Origin: Paenibacillus riograndensis SBR5
GTDB taxonomy: Bacteria > Bacillota > Bacilli > Paenibacillales > Paenibacillaceae
Direction of reading: 5' to 3'
Length of the DNA: 64,000 nucleotides
Assembly: GCF_000981585.1 (NCBI RefSeq)
Contig: NZ_LN831776.1
Location: forward strand, 7,259,216-7,323,215
Below the pieces are notes generated by a model, which saw nothing but the letters and a program-made list of their open reading frames with translations, ran no database searches and had not been told where the DNA came from. Below are positions 18,036-27,823 of the stretch, in pieces (positions within the stretch are counted from its first letter, which is position 1; the number at the start of each line of letters is the position of its first letter). A program made the translations under genes and the position numbers.

Positions 18036-20543
18036 TTAAGCGTTCTGGCCGTGGCAGTTCTTGTACTTCTTGCCGCTGCCGCAAGGGCAAGGATCGTTGC
18101 GGCCAATCGCAGCCTGAACATGTACCGGCTGCTTCTCGGCAGGCTCGCCATTGGTGGAAATTTTGTTCTCTTCCACTACGGATTGACGTTCCTGGTTGGT
18201 TTCAATATGCGCCTTCATAATATAGGTCGCAACTTCTTCCTGAATGGTGGCAGTCATGGCATTGAACATTTCAAAGCCTTCAAATTGATATTCGCGGAGC
18301 GGGTCAGTACCGCCATACGCACGCAGGTGAATCCCTTGACGAAGCTGATCCATCGCATCAATATGATCCATCCATTTGCTGTCTACGGAGCGGAGCACGA
18401 TAACCTTCTCGAATTCACGCACCAGCTCAGAGCCAAGGCGTTCTTCACGGGCTGCGTATTTCTCCAGCACAAGGTTAAAGATGTATTCGATGAGCTCCTC
18501 AACTTCCTTGCCCCACAGATCGTCCCGGGTCAACTGGCCTTCCTCCAAAAGCTTGCTGTTCACATAATCAGCAACCTCCTGCAGCTCCCAGTTCTCCGGA
18601 ATGTCGTCACTGCAATGTGCATTAACGATACGGTCAATAACCGGCTTGATCATTTCAACCACAATATCCTTGATATTGTCAGACTCCAGAATCTCGCGGC
18701 GCTGCTTGTAGATAATCTCACGCTGCTGATTCATGACGTCATCATATTGAAGGACGACTTTACGGATGTCGAAGTTGTTGCCTTCGACACGTTTTTGGGC
18801 GGACTCTACAGCACGCGTAATCATGCGGCTCTCAATCGGCTGATCCTCTTCAAAACCAAGACGGTCCATCATGTTCAGCACGTTATCTGCACCAAAACGC
18901 TTCATCAGTTCATCGCCGAGCGACAGGTAGAACTGGGTGGAACCCGGATCGCCTTGACGTCCCGCGCGTCCGCGCAGCTGGTTGTCAATCCGGCGCGATT
19001 CATGGCGTTCTGTACCAATAATATGCAGACCGCCCAGATCCGTCACACCTTCACCCAATACGATATCCGTACCGCGTCCCGCCATATTCGTAGCAATGGT
19101 TACTGTTCCCGGCTGGCCGGCATGCGAGATAATCTCTGCTTCTGCCGCATGATGCTTCGCATTCAGCACCTGGTGTCTGACACCTTTGCGTTTTAGCATC
19201 TCGGATACACGTTCCGAATTTTCAATGGATACGGTACCTACCAGTACAGGCTGATTCTTCTTGTGGCGCTCCACAATTTCCTCTACAACCGCGTTAAACT
19301 TGCCGTTTTCACTTTTGTACACAACGTCCGGCATATCCACACGCTGATTCGGCTTATTGGTTGGCACCTGCAGGACTTCCAGACCATAGATCTTCTTGAA
19401 CTCTTCTTCTTCAGTCTTCGCGGTACCCGTCATGCCGCCCAGCTTGCGGTACATCCGGAAGTAGTTCTGGAATGTAATCGTGGCCAGGGTCATGCTCTCA
19501 TTCTGCACCTGAATTTCTTCCTTGGCTTCAATCGCCTGGTGCAATCCATCACTGTAGCGGCGCCCAGCCATCAACCGGCCGGTAAATTCATCGACAATAA
19601 CAACCTCGTCCTCATTCACTACGTAGTCAACGTCGCGGCGCATAATGACGTTCGCCTTGAGCGCTTGAACAATGTGATGATTCAGGGTTACATTGCTGTG
19701 GTCATACAGGTTTTCAACGCCAAAAGCGCGTTCTGCCGTAGCCACACCCTTTTCAGTCAAAGCTACGGATTTCACCTTAATATCAACCGTATAATCTTCT
19801 TCAGCAGTAAGTCTCTTCACGAAACGGTCTGCTGCATAGTACAGCTCCGTGGATTTCTCGGCTTGCCCGGAGATAATAAGAGGAGTCCGCGCTTCATCAA
19901 TCAGAATGGAGTCAACTTCATCAATAATACAGAAATAGAGCGGACGCTGAACCATCTGCTCCTTATAGAGCACCATGTTGTCGCGCAGATAGTCAAAACC
20001 GAATTCATTATTAGTGCCATACGTAATATCGCAGGCATAAGCTTCTTGTTTATCAGCATGGTCCATGCCGTTCAGGTTCACCCCAACCGTCATGCCCAGG
20101 AAGTTATAGATTTGTCCCATCTGCGCGCTGTCCCGCTGAGCCAGATAGTCATTGACTGTTACGACATGCACACCTTTGCCAAGCAATGCGTTCAGGTAGA
20201 CTGGCAGAGTACCTACCAGCGTCTTGCCTTCACCTGTCTTCATCTCGGAGATCCGGCCTTCATGCAGCGCCATGCCTCCAACCAATTGAACGTCAAAATG
20301 CCGCATGCCCAGCGTCCGTTTGGAAGCTTCGCGTACGGTTGCAAATGCCTCGGGAAGAAGTTCTTCCAAGGTTTCGCCCTTCTCAATCCGGGCACGGAAT
20401 TCAGCAGTCTTGGCTCTCAATTCTTCATCGGAAAGCGATACAAAATCGGGCTCCAACCCATTAATTACATCGACCGTCTTCATAAGACGTTTGACATCAC
20501 GTTCGTTGGTGTCGCCGAATATTTTTTTTACAAGTCCTAGCAT
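18036..20543 (-). CDS. secA: Protein translocase subunit SecA
   Basis: The 835-residue preprotein translocase ATPase that drives export through Sec[23 protein letters not shown] carries Walker A and [17 protein letters not shown] carries the DEAD-type motif. [16 protein letters not shown] and [13 protein letters not shown] are helicase motifs of the second nucleotide-binding fold. The C-terminus [19 protein letters not shown] is the SEC-C zinc motif that binds SecB or ribosomes. GAAAGGGG precedes the ATG. It lies between hpf and prfB, the conserved Bacillales order. Confidence 0.98.
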   Translation of the reverse strand: MLGLVKKIFGDTNERDVKRLMKTVDVINGLEPDFVSLSDEELRAKTAEFRARIEKGETLEELLPEAFATVREASKRTLGMRHFDVQLVGGMALHEGRISEMKTGEGKTLVGTLPVYLNALLGKGVHVVTVNDYLAQRDSAQMGQIYNFLGMTVGVNLNGMDHADKQEAYACDITYGTNNEFGFDYLRDNMVLYKEQMVQRPLYFCIIDEVDSILIDEARTPLIISGQAEKSTELYYAADRFVKRLTAEEDYTVDIKVKSVALTEKGVATAERAFGVENLYDHSNVTLNHHIVQALKANVIMRRDVDYVVNEDEVVIVDEFTGRLMAGRRYSDGLHQAIEAKEEIQVQNESMTLATITFQNYFRMYRKLGGMTGTAKTEEEEFKKIYGLEVLQVPTNKPNQRVDMPDVVYKSENGKFNAVVEEIVERHKKNQPVLVGTVSIENSERVSEMLKRKGVRHQVLNAKHHAAEAEIISHAGQPGTVTIATNMAGRGTDIVLGEGVTDLGGLHIIGTERHESRRIDNQLRGRAGRQGDPGSTQFYLSLGDELMKRFGADNVLNMMDRLGFEEDQPIESRMITRAVESAQKRVEGNNFDIRKVVLQYDDVMNQQREIIYKQRREILESDNIKDIVVEMIKPVIDRIVNAHCSDDIPENWELQEVADYVNSKLLEEGQLTRDDLWGKEVEELIEYIFNLVLEKYAAREERLGSELVREFEKVIVLRSVDSKWMDHIDAMDQLRQGIHLRAYGGTDPLREYQFEGFEMFNAMTATIQEEVATYIMKAHIETNQERQSVVEENKISTNGEPAEKQPVHVQAAIGRNDPCPCGSGKKYKNCHGQNA

Positions 20544-20862
20544 GGTTAACCCCTTTCATGCAACACAGATGGTGGAACCGAGCCCATCCTCACTAAATAT
20601 TGAAAGGGCCATATAAGATTTCGATTCCGCTGCTTCATAAATTGTAACAGTTTGTAAGACAAGCCGCAATACAAGCAGCTCCAACCTTATTTTTCAAGTG
20701 AGCCCTCTTCAGCCAAAGTGCCGCTAAATTGTCATACTCACATCATATATATACGAACAAGAGCCCTATTCGCTTAAGGCGAATAGGGGCTCGGTTAATT
20801 TTCTGCGTGAGTTTGAAGCAAACCGCCTATCCCAAGTCCCGGCCGGGCTTCATGCACCAGAC
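20544..20862. other. secA upstream region with a hairpin after hpf
   Basis: No gene is visible in this 319-bp gap. GAGCC-CTATTCGC (20761-20773) and GCGAATAGGGGCTC (20779-20792) form a hairpin with one bulge, probably the terminator of hpf although no strong T-run follows on the minus strand. The remainder presumably holds the secA promoter, but no clear -35/-10 pair was identified. Confidence 0.5.
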
Positions 20863-21420
20863 CTAGTCTTGTTCAATCAGACCATATTTGCCGTCATTGC
20901 GTTTGTAAACAACGCTGACTTCAGAAGTGTCGATGTTGGAAAACACGAAGAAATTATGTCCAACCATGTTCATTTGCAGGATCGCTTCTTCTACGTCCAT
21001 CGGCTTCAAGGTGAAGCGCTTGTTCCGCACAACCTCCAAATCATCGTAATCCTGTTCCTCCACAGCAACGCTGCTTGGTGCGCCTTCCACAAAGAGTGTT
21101 TTCAGGCTTCCTTCCTGGCGGAATTTACGATTAAGCTTGGTCTTGTGCTTGCGGATTTGGCGTTCCAGCTTGTCCACCACGGCATCGATGGATGCGTACA
21201 TATCGTCGCTGCGGTCTTCCGCACGAAGCGTTACACCTGCCAGCGGGATTGTTACTTCCACCGTATGAAGGCCGCGAACGACGCCAAGCGTCACATATCC
21301 TTCTGAGGTAGGGGGTGCATCGAAATACTTCTCAAGTCTGCTGAGCTTCTTATCAACATAATCTCTCAAAGCGTCGGTCACTTCAATTTGTTGACCTCGA
21401 ATGCTGAATTGCATGGGCAC
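20863..21420 (-). CDS. hpf: Ribosome hibernation promoting factor, long form
   Basis: A 185-residue long-type HPF. Residues 1-100 are the S30AE/YfiA ribosome-binding domain (SIRGQQIEVTDALRDYVDKK, ending in a basic HKTKLNRKF). A linker precedes the C-terminal dimerisation domain (NKRFTLKPMDVEEAILQMNMVGHNFFVF). It joins 70S ribosomes into inactive 100S dimers in stationary phase. In B. subtilis the orthologue yvyD sits between fliT and secA, the same place as here except for the 30-kb insertion on its upstream side. Confidence 0.96.
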   Translation of the reverse strand: MPMQFSIRGQQIEVTDALRDYVDKKLSRLEKYFDAPPTSEGYVTLGVVRGLHTVEVTIPLAGVTLRAEDRSDDMYASIDAVVDKLERQIRKHKTKLNRKFRQEGSLKTLFVEGAPSSVAVEEQDYDDLEVVRNKRFTLKPMDVEEAILQMNMVGHNFFVFSNIDTSEVSVVYKRNDGKYGLIEQD

Positions 21421-21552
21421 TCCTCCTTTGTTTACATTGCCATTATACCAAATTGTCAGGGCTAAGTAAAAAACAAATCATGACAGCCTTTACATTCACC
21501 TAACAAAAGGTGTAACTGTATACCGGAGCTGAAGAAACGGATGTTTCTGCCC

Positions 21553-21597
21553 GCAAAAAAACCCGGAAAGAGCTGCAAGCAGCCCCTTCCGGACATA
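21553..21597 (-). terminator. Terminator of the SLH-protein gene
   Basis: On the minus strand TCCGGAAGGGGCTGC and GCAGCTCTTTCCGG pair around TT, followed by GTTTTTTTG. It lies downstream of the surface-protein gene and upstream of hpf. Confidence 0.8.
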
Positions 21598-21669
21598 AGT
21601 TCAAGCTATTTAACTTTACTGCCAAAAAGTGTTGGGCTTCAAGTCTTCTCTCCAAGCATAATCAGAAAA

Positions 21670-23112
21670 TTATTTCGTATGAATCCGTATGACTTCAACA
21701 GAGGACCATGTAGTGCCATGTCCGCTAACCAAGTAAACCTTGTAGCCGGTAGCCGCTGTAAGACCGCTTAGTGTATGAGTGTGACCTACACCAGGCTGCG
21801 CGGAAATGGTGCCTTTTAATGCAGAGGACAACAGTGTCCCGGCACTATCCTTGCCTTCTGCCACTTGAGTGGCTGTAGGGGCTGCCGCATTATCCTTCAG
21901 CACAACATATCTGACCTCTTGAGCTGTTCCGCCTGCTGTGCCGTATTTGACATACACATCAGCCGTCACAGTACCGATATTCCCCGGCTGTGCCACAACA
22001 ATGGCATTCGCACCAGCCGGTGCGGTTTTCAACCGGACAGTGGCTACAGAAGACCAGTTGCCGTAGCTGTCTGCAACCGTGACATAAGTAGCGTATTCCG
22101 TATCAGCCTTAAGTCCATACACCGTGAAGGACACAGTAGTACCTGCGGTAGTCGCTTGGGTTCCATGATGAACGCCTGCCGTTCCGGCAGCAATTTGTCC
22201 TTCCTTCACCTGCTGCGCGCTTGGTGCAGTTACGTTAATGGCATATGGCGCAACTACGTAATACACAGCACCCGTTACATTAGGCGTCAAGTAGACGTCT
22301 GCAGTCACAGAGCCAACGTGTCCATACGCAGCGTTGGTTACTGTCGGTGTAATGAAACCGCCACCGCCACCACCGCCGCCGGAACCGCCACCAGATCCTC
22401 CACCCGGAGCCTTGGTTGGTGCCGGTGTTGGGCTAGTTGTTGGAGCCGGTGAAGTTGTTGGCTTAGGAGTAGGAGTTGGAGCTGGGGTTACACCAGGAGC
22501 CGCAGGCTTTTGAGCCACCGAATTGCTGATAATGCCAACTGCCTCTGCCCGGGTTAATGCCCTCTTGGGACCGAAAGTCCCATCCGGATAACCGTTGATG
22601 ACTTTCTTGTCGGCGGCTGCCGCAATAGCTCCACGGCTCCAGGCCGCAAACTGGCTGCTGTCCTTGAACTTGGCAGTAGTCGCCTTAGTGTTCAGCTTCA
22701 AAATCTTGGCTGCAATAACAGCAGCCTCTTGCCGTGTAAGCGAAGCGTTGGGACGGAAGGTATTGTTCTCATACCCGCCGATGTATCCGGCTTTTACCGC
22801 TTTGGCAACTTCACTGTAATACCAGTTCGATTTCTTGAGGTCCTTGAAGCTGATTGTTGCCGTATCGGTATAACCGAACAGGCGGTTAACCAAAGCCACA
22901 TACTCTGCACGTGTAATGGCTTTATTGGGTTTGACCGTACCGTCCTGGTACCCTCCCAGATAACCTTTATTCAGCCAGTCCTGCAATTGCTTTTGTGCCC
23001 AGTGCCCTTGAATATCCTTGGGTACCGGCGCGGCTGATACACTGCCGAGTGAACCTAACATCATGCCGATTCCCAGCAGTCCGGTCAGAAGACCACGCCA
23101 CTTCTTTTTCAT
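21670..23112 (-). CDS. S-layer-homology surface protein with two Fn3-like domains
   Basis: About 480 residues from ATG 23112; the ATG 12 bp earlier abuts AGGAGG and cannot use it. A signal peptide (KKKWRGLLTGLLGIGMMLGSL, cleavage at VSA-AP) precedes three SLH motifs (IQGHWAQKQL..., FKDLKKSNWYYSEVAKAV..., FKDSSQFAAWSRGAI...), with GGYQDG, GGYENN and NGYPDG, which bind pyruvylated wall polymer. A Pro/Thr linker and a Gly/Ser run (about 205-255) lead to two fibronectin-like repeats (AYGHVGSVTADVYL, QPGNIGTVTADVYV). No catalytic domain is seen. A decayed copy of its 5' end lies at 24.3-24.6 kb. Confidence 0.9.
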   Translation of the reverse strand: MKKKWRGLLTGLLGIGMMLGSLGSVSAAPVPKDIQGHWAQKQLQDWLNKGYLGGYQDGTVKPNKAITRAEYVALVNRLFGYTDTATISFKDLKKSNWYYSEVAKAVKAGYIGGYENNTFRPNASLTRQEAAVIAAKILKLNTKATTAKFKDSSQFAAWSRGAIAAAADKKVINGYPDGTFGPKRALTRAEAVGIISNSVAQKPAAPGVTPAPTPTPKPTTSPAPTTSPTPAPTKAPGGGSGGGSGGGGGGGGFITPTVTNAAYGHVGSVTADVYLTPNVTGAVYYVVAPYAINVTAPSAQQVKEGQIAAGTAGVHHGTQATTAGTTVSFTVYGLKADTEYATYVTVADSYGNWSSVATVRLKTAPAGANAIVVAQPGNIGTVTADVYVKYGTAGGTAQEVRYVVLKDNAAAPTATQVAEGKDSAGTLLSSALKGTISAQPGVGHTHTLSGLTAATGYKVYLVSGHGTTWSSVEVIRIHTK

Positions 23113-23390
23113 TTTGCTGTTCATCCTCCTAGAGTAAAGTGTATTGTGCGTCGAGGCAAGACAAAAAGCTCAACGTATTCTTTTACCCAGATAATGTGAA
23201 AAAGTTGCGATTCATGAAAAATTTTATAGAAATACAAAAAATAAACAATGAATGTTTCCAAAGATCAGACAGTTCCCATAAAACATATACCTCTTAATCC
23301 AGTTTGTTCCATTGCCGATATATATCTATAGGGTTACAGAATCTGTACTCTCTTCTTATTCGTTCAAAAATATTCAGGAGGTATAACTTT

Positions 23391-24263
23391 ATGAAAATTA
23401 CATCTCAAATCCCGTACCAGACCCTTACTAACAGTACTCCGCGGCTTGATACAGCAGCCCAAAAATCCGGTGCTCAGTGGCACAAAGCAGGTTCGTCCAG
23501 TGTCATTACCTATGACCAGGTCGAAATCAGTGAGACAGGCCGACAGCTGGCAGCTGATGCCATTCAGTCACATCCAGCAAAATATTATGGAACAACAGAA
23601 ATCAACGAAGCTCTGACCCACGCTCTGGAAGGAGAGCCGACAGAAGTTGTTGATGCTGTATACGGCATTATACAATCCAACTTTATCGTAGATGGAAACG
23701 TAAATGACGAGGAGAAACGGAAAGCACTGCTCGAAATGGGACTTTCACAGTCCAAATATATTGCAGAAAATTATATGGAAGGTGAGCAGGCGGACAAGTT
23801 CCTAAAGACAATGAATACAATTGCAGCTGTCGCTTCTACCCGGTCTACCGATCCGGTAACAGGTGACATCAGTTATAAATTGCCGTCAAGCCGTCCGGTA
23901 GGTGCTCCAGAGGATTATATAAATCCTTCCGAATTAATGAAACAAGCTGACCCGGAAACGTACAGCCGATTTAAGAACGACATTTTCCACGGAGGCAATG
24001 GACTGGATATACTTCTTGATTTCGTGAAAAAAGTTCCCCAGCATCCGGAGTGGGCAGAGAAATTCAAGGAACAAACTGCACGGAATGATCAACTACTAAA
24101 CAATACACATATTCAGAACCGGTTCGACACTGCAGACACCAGCTCTGCTGCGGCATTTCTGGAGAGCATGCAAAGTATTTTGGCTGATTCATCTCTGAAG
24201 GATGATGCTTATCTTCAAAATATGCATGGATTCTATAAAACCCTCGGCATCGTTAAATCATGA
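23391..24263 (+). CDS. Protein of unknown function (290 aa)
   Basis: The start is ATG 23391, 8 bp after AGGAGG; the open frame upstream of it is not used. The protein is soluble, charged, largely helical by composition and without signal peptide. Near residue 45 the segment YDQVEISETGRQLAAD resembles the 'VEIS.eA..L' phrase of FlgM-like and other flagellar accessory proteins, but nothing else supports such a role. I do not recognise a family. It is one of few plus-strand genes here and stands opposite the SLH gene, sharing a divergent promoter region. Confidence 0.7.
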   Translation: MKITSQIPYQTLTNSTPRLDTAAQKSGAQWHKAGSSSVITYDQVEISETGRQLAADAIQSHPAKYYGTTEINEALTHALEGEPTEVVDAVYGIIQSNFIVDGNVNDEEKRKALLEMGLSQSKYIAENYMEGEQADKFLKTMNTIAAVASTRSTDPVTGDISYKLPSSRPVGAPEDYINPSELMKQADPETYSRFKNDIFHGGNGLDILLDFVKKVPQHPEWAEKFKEQTARNDQLLNNTHIQNRFDTADTSSAAAFLESMQSILADSSLKDDAYLQNMHGFYKTLGIVKS

Positions 24264-24308
24264 GATGGGGGAAACGACAAGCGAAAAATTAAATACATCC
24301 TTGTCAAA

Positions 24309-24475
24309 AGTCTTATTCAGCCACCCCTGCAACTGTTGTCTCTGCGCCCAGTGTCCCTGATTATCCTCGGGCGCAGGGGTGCAGAGACACTGTCCACAGA
24401 CCCGAACAGCATGCTCGCCTCCAGTATTCCTGTCATAATTCCACGCCATTTCCTTGTCATTCTGCTTTTAATCTT
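24309..24475 (-). pseudogene. Frameshifted remnant of a second SLH-protein gene
   Basis: In one minus frame SRMTRKWRGIMTGILEASM...VDSVSA matches the signal peptide of the intact SLH gene (KMKKKWRGLLTGLLGIGMM...SVSA). In another frame APEDNQGHWAQRQQLQGWLN matches its first SLH motif (VPKDIQGHWAQKQLQDWLN). Only about the first 50 codons remain, with a frameshift between signal peptide and motif. Similarity continues upstream to about 24610 (GTACGCCGAGGCA... compared with GTGCGTCGAGGCA... at 23148), so the duplication included the promoter region. Confidence 0.8.
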
Positions 24476-24704
24476 CCTGAGTGTTTGATGGGCATAGGCA
24501 TGTTGTATCACTCCAAGCACCTTTCCCGTTCAAAAGCCATACGACTAAGCAAAAAAAAGTACGCCGAGGCATGATAGAACGCCCAACGTTTCATTACCCA
24601 AATATTAGGACTTTTTAACGTTTTCCCGTAAAATAATTTTACACAATGACTGATTTTAGTTTAAATTCGCCACAATTGAGTTGACTTTTTTTGTAAAAAA
24701 GCCA

Positions 24705-24739
24705 TAAAAAAGACCCTGGAGAAAATCTCCAGGATCTAT
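24705..24739 (-). terminator. Terminator of the cold shock gene
   Basis: On the minus strand GATCCTGGAGA-tt-TTCTCCAGGGTC is followed by TTTTTTATG, a compact hairpin with a T-run 60 bp after the csp stop. Confidence 0.9.
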
Positions 24740-24799
24740 GCTAGCGTTGTCTCAATTGCTAACCATCTACCATATATGTAGGTCGGCTGCGCCGGATGA

Positions 24800-24997
24800 T
24801 TATAATTTGATGACGTTAGCTGCTTGTGGTCCGCGTGCACCTTCAACGATGTCGAACTCCACGGATTGGCCTTCATCCAATGTTTTGAAACCATCAGTTT
24901 GAATCGCGGAGAAGTGTACGAATACGTCGCCACCGTCGGCAGTTTCGATGAAACCATAACCTTTTTCTGCGTTAAACCATTTAACTTTACCTTCCAT
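24800..24997 (-). CDS. Cold shock protein (CspA/CspB family)
   Basis: A 65-residue single OB-fold RNA/ssDNA-binding protein. RNP1 (KGYGFIET) and RNP2 (DVFVHFSAI) are both complete. It acts as an RNA chaperone. The in-frame extension upstream is not needed; the ATG at 24997 gives exactly the family length. An AT-rich region upstream (25000-25250) may contain a long 5' leader typical of csp genes, but its structure was not resolved. It separates the SLH region from the glycan island. Confidence 0.95.
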   Translation of the reverse strand: MEGKVKWFNAEKGYGFIETADGGDVFVHFSAIQTDGFKTLDEGQSVEFDIVEGARGPQAANVIKL

Positions 24998-25249
24998 TGA
25001 CTAAACATTCCCTTCGTCATCAGATGAACGTGAGTCTTGCTCACAACTCGACTATACCACCGCTGCTTCTCCATTGTCAATTGGAAAAGAAAATGTTTAC
25101 TTTCAATAAATTACCACCTAAATATTAACTTATTTTTTTCAACATTATTCTACAAAAGACTCTTATCAAAAGGACGTGTGGGTTGTCGTTTAAGAGTGTT
25201 TAACCAGAAGGATTACTTATGAAACATAAAAATATCAATCCATACAATT

Positions 25250-26311
25250 TCAATCAAATAATTTTAATCTTTCAATAGAAGGAGCGTAATCGAAGCCTTT
25301 TGCATATAGATATTGCTGCTTTGCTTTACCTGTATCACCAATCACCTCATAATACACACCGAGATTATGATGTGCAGCAAAGCTACCGGTTCCTATAACG
25401 CTTCCCTCTTGTCCCGTCTCACCTATCTCTAGTGCTCTTAAGTAAAATCGTTCGATATACGGAATCAGGTCACTATATTGATCAGGATCGCTAAGGATGA
25501 GCTCAAGAAGAAAAAGGGCAGAGACAAAATAAAAATCCGCAGACTCACTGAGAAAATCCTGCTCCGCTTCAACTATGGCCAGTCCCTCATCCAAGTGACC
25601 TGAAGCAATGATCGCATACAAAAAATTGACGATAAGACTCGGAGCATATCCTTCTTTATGAGTGATTTTACTATATGCCTGTTTCAATGAAGCATACGTT
25701 TTATCATGTTCGTCTATTCCACGATATTCCTTGGCAATTTGATAGTAGTAATATGGGTCTTGGGGATTCTCCTCAATTACCTGCAAGAGTATTGGAATAT
25801 TTCTGTCTGACTTCTTTTTTTCAAAGTAACCATCATGCTGAATCTCTACATCCACTCTCACTCTGGGCAGGTCAGATACTATCTGTTCATGAATTTTCCC
25901 GGAATATCGGCAACTGGATGGGAAAAGACGTGAGATGTAGCTTTGCTCAAAGCTCACTCCATCTTTCGACATAAATTTATCTATTCTTTTTATTTGGCCT
26001 ACGGCAGGAGAATGAGTAATAAAGCTATAAATTTCATCTGCACACTCGTTAGAAATGTATTCATCAGCGTCCAGTACCAGGCTCCACTCGCTGGTCGCCT
26101 GCTCCAAAGCAAAATTGCGGGCAGCCGCGAAGTCGTTGGTCCACTCGTATTCGAATATCTTAGCATGGAATTCGGAAGCTATCTGTTTGGTAGTATCAGT
26201 AGAACCAGTGTCTACTATAACTATTTCATCAACGAGCTTAAAGGCACTGTCCAGACAACGTCTTAAGGTACCTTCCTCATTTTTTACAATCATAACTAGG
26301 GAAAGTTTCAT
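25250..26311 (-). CDS. Family 2 glycosyltransferase with C-terminal TPR region
   Basis: 353 residues from ATG 26311 (the ATG at 26320 lies inside the AGGATGG site). The GT-A domain begins MKLSLVMIVKNEEGTLRRCL, has IVDTGSTDTTKQIA and the metal-binding LVLDADEYIS. Residues about 190-350 are helical repeats (PYYYYQIAKEYRGIDEHDKTY, AHHNLGVYYEVIGD). The build matches protein-modifying transferases of the SunS type and the gene at 50567. It is the last intact gene of the island; a decayed GT2 lies just upstream. Confidence 0.88.
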   Translation of the reverse strand: MKLSLVMIVKNEEGTLRRCLDSAFKLVDEIVIVDTGSTDTTKQIASEFHAKIFEYEWTNDFAAARNFALEQATSEWSLVLDADEYISNECADEIYSFITHSPAVGQIKRIDKFMSKDGVSFEQSYISRLFPSSCRYSGKIHEQIVSDLPRVRVDVEIQHDGYFEKKKSDRNIPILLQVIEENPQDPYYYYQIAKEYRGIDEHDKTYASLKQAYSKITHKEGYAPSLIVNFLYAIIASGHLDEGLAIVEAEQDFLSESADFYFVSALFLLELILSDPDQYSDLIPYIERFYLRALEIGETGQEGSVIGTGSFAAHHNLGVYYEVIGDTGKAKQQYLYAKGFDYAPSIERLKLFD

Positions 26312-26399
26312 CTTAACCATCCTAAAAAGTCTAATTTTGAAATATCAGAGATTACACAAAATTCTTAAGAAAGTAATAGATAGTTCGCCCTTATATGCT

Positions 26400-26669
26400 A
26401 TTTTCTGATTTATTAAACGCATCAGAAGTAATGTGCCTGCCGCACAGCAGCCTGCGTTTAATTGATCGACAATAACAACCTCACACCCCCGAGCATGAAG
26501 TTTCGGCCCGTATTCGGAGATTACCTCACGAGTGCCATCGTTAGAGCCATCATTGACGAGGATAGCTCAAGGTTATCACTTACCTGGGCAATTACGCTTT
26601 CCAGCATTGCCCCTGATGTTTTCACTTTGTTGTCACGTGGTACAACCATGCTCACTTTACTCTGTATTG
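26400..26669 (-). pseudogene. Remnant of a family 2 glycosyltransferase
   Basis: Minus-strand frames give KVSMVVPRDNKVKTSGAML followed by ESVIAQVSDNLEL, then after a frameshift near 26560 ILVNDGSNDGTREVISEYG and CEVVIVDQLNAG. This is the N-terminal third of a GT2 domain, with damage in the first strand (normally VPVYN) and no remaining catalytic core. It begins within a few bases of the preceding LicD gene's stop, so it was once its operon partner. Confidence 0.8.
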
Positions 26670-27823
26670 TTTAAACACCTTGTATATTTTAAGCCGTCAA
26701 TAAAAAAGTAGTAATCGGATATATTCATTTCCTCAAGCTGCTTGGCTATTTCTTTATGATAGATGCTTGCAATAATGAGCCGTGAGTTCTCATCCATTAA
26801 CACAGGCAATTCGGAAGGAGAACGCACGGGTACACCATATGCTAAACTCCCCCATGCGGCCTTACGGTTATCAAAAGCGCAAACTACATTCAACCCATTG
26901 CTGTAACGCTCCAACCAAATCCGCAGGCTATCACCAGCACCGAAGATGTACACCTTTTTATTTTCAATACCGCATAGCATGTCTGTATAGGTACGAACGT
27001 ACTCTTTGTAAGACCGGCCCAAATCCACAATACTATGATCCCGGTGCTTTGGTTTGCGATCTTTCGCATCCGGCTCGTATAGTCCGCCAGGATAAGATGC
27101 AATTAGCGTTTCCTTATAGCCGACAGGCACTGGAATTTTCAAATCTTCAAAGTCCATTTCAACACTTTCCGAAAACCACTTCTTGTCATATACCCTTCTG
27201 CCATGCTCGCCCATTACAACGGGGATAGAGTAATATAACTGGTTAGAATACTTTGAGCAGAAGCGTTCATACCGCTCTGCAAAAAAGTCGTATTGTCCCG
27301 ATATTCCGCCGGCACCATAACAAAATCCCTCTTTACTTTCGGAGATCTCAGGCCCCTCGCATTCATCAAGGGCAGCCGAAGCGTACATTTGAATTTGTAT
27401 CTTCAATGCAGTTTCCTGAACGCGCCTTGCAGCATCGCCGCCGGGCATATCGTCTAGAGGAAGGATGTCGATATAGGCCCCCATGTGACCACCTCGCGTA
27501 TACCCATTAGGAAAGTTCGAGAGGACCGTCGTATCGCTTCGCTGCAGCCTTATATAATGGGGAGCGGCGGCAGGATCATTTTGCGGTGTCTGCAGGAAAT
27601 AGGGTTCACTAAACCAATGCTGCGAAAGCCGGAGACGATCATATTCCTTACGCGGTAAGGCAATATCAATATCGTCATCCCAAGGGATAAATCCTTTATG
27701 ACGTACCGCGCCGAGAAGAGTTCCAAACATGGCGAACCAGGTTAGCTCTTCACGCTTTGCGACCCTTGTAAATTCTTTTAGAATATCAAGCTCTACAGTC
27801 TGTAACTCATTTAGTTTGTTCAC
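26657..27823 (-). CDS. LicD-family phosphotransferase with C-terminal Rossmann-like domain
   Basis: 388 residues. The N-terminal ~250 residues are LicD: FAMFGTLLGAVRHKGFIPW then DDDIDIALPRKEYDRL, the nucleotidyltransferase-fold acidic motif. LicD proteins transfer phosphocholine or other phospho-groups from CDP-activated donors to glycans. From about residue 285 the sequence KVYIFGAGDSLRIWLERY...VVCAFDNRKAAWGSLAYGVPV resembles a small nucleotide-binding Rossmann fold also present in other proteins of this island. The substrate is unknown. Confidence 0.88.
   Translation of the reverse strand: MNKLNELQTVELDILKEFTRVAKREELTWFAMFGTLLGAVRHKGFIPWDDDIDIALPRKEYDRLRLSQHWFSEPYFLQTPQNDPAAAPHYIRLQRSDTTVLSNFPNGYTRGGHMGAYIDILPLDDMPGGDAARRVQETALKIQIQMYASAALDECEGPEISESKEGFCYGAGGISGQYDFFAERYERFCSKYSNQLYYSIPVVMGEHGRRVYDKKWFSESVEMDFEDLKIPVPVGYKETLIASYPGGLYEPDAKDRKPKHRDHSIVDLGRSYKEYVRTYTDMLCGIENKKVYIFGAGDSLRIWLERYSNGLNVVCAFDNRKAAWGSLAYGVPVRSPSELPVLMDENSRLIIASIYHKEIAKQLEEMNISDYYFFIDGLKYTRCLNNTE

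Noticed and set aside
18051..20540. Two long plus-strand frames opposite secA
   Set aside because: Both are shadows of the secA coding sequence; composition is biased and no known domain is seen.
21900..22500. Plus-strand 195-codon frame opposite the SLH gene
   Set aside because: Shadow frame over the Pro/Thr linker and Fn3-like repeats with no independent signals.
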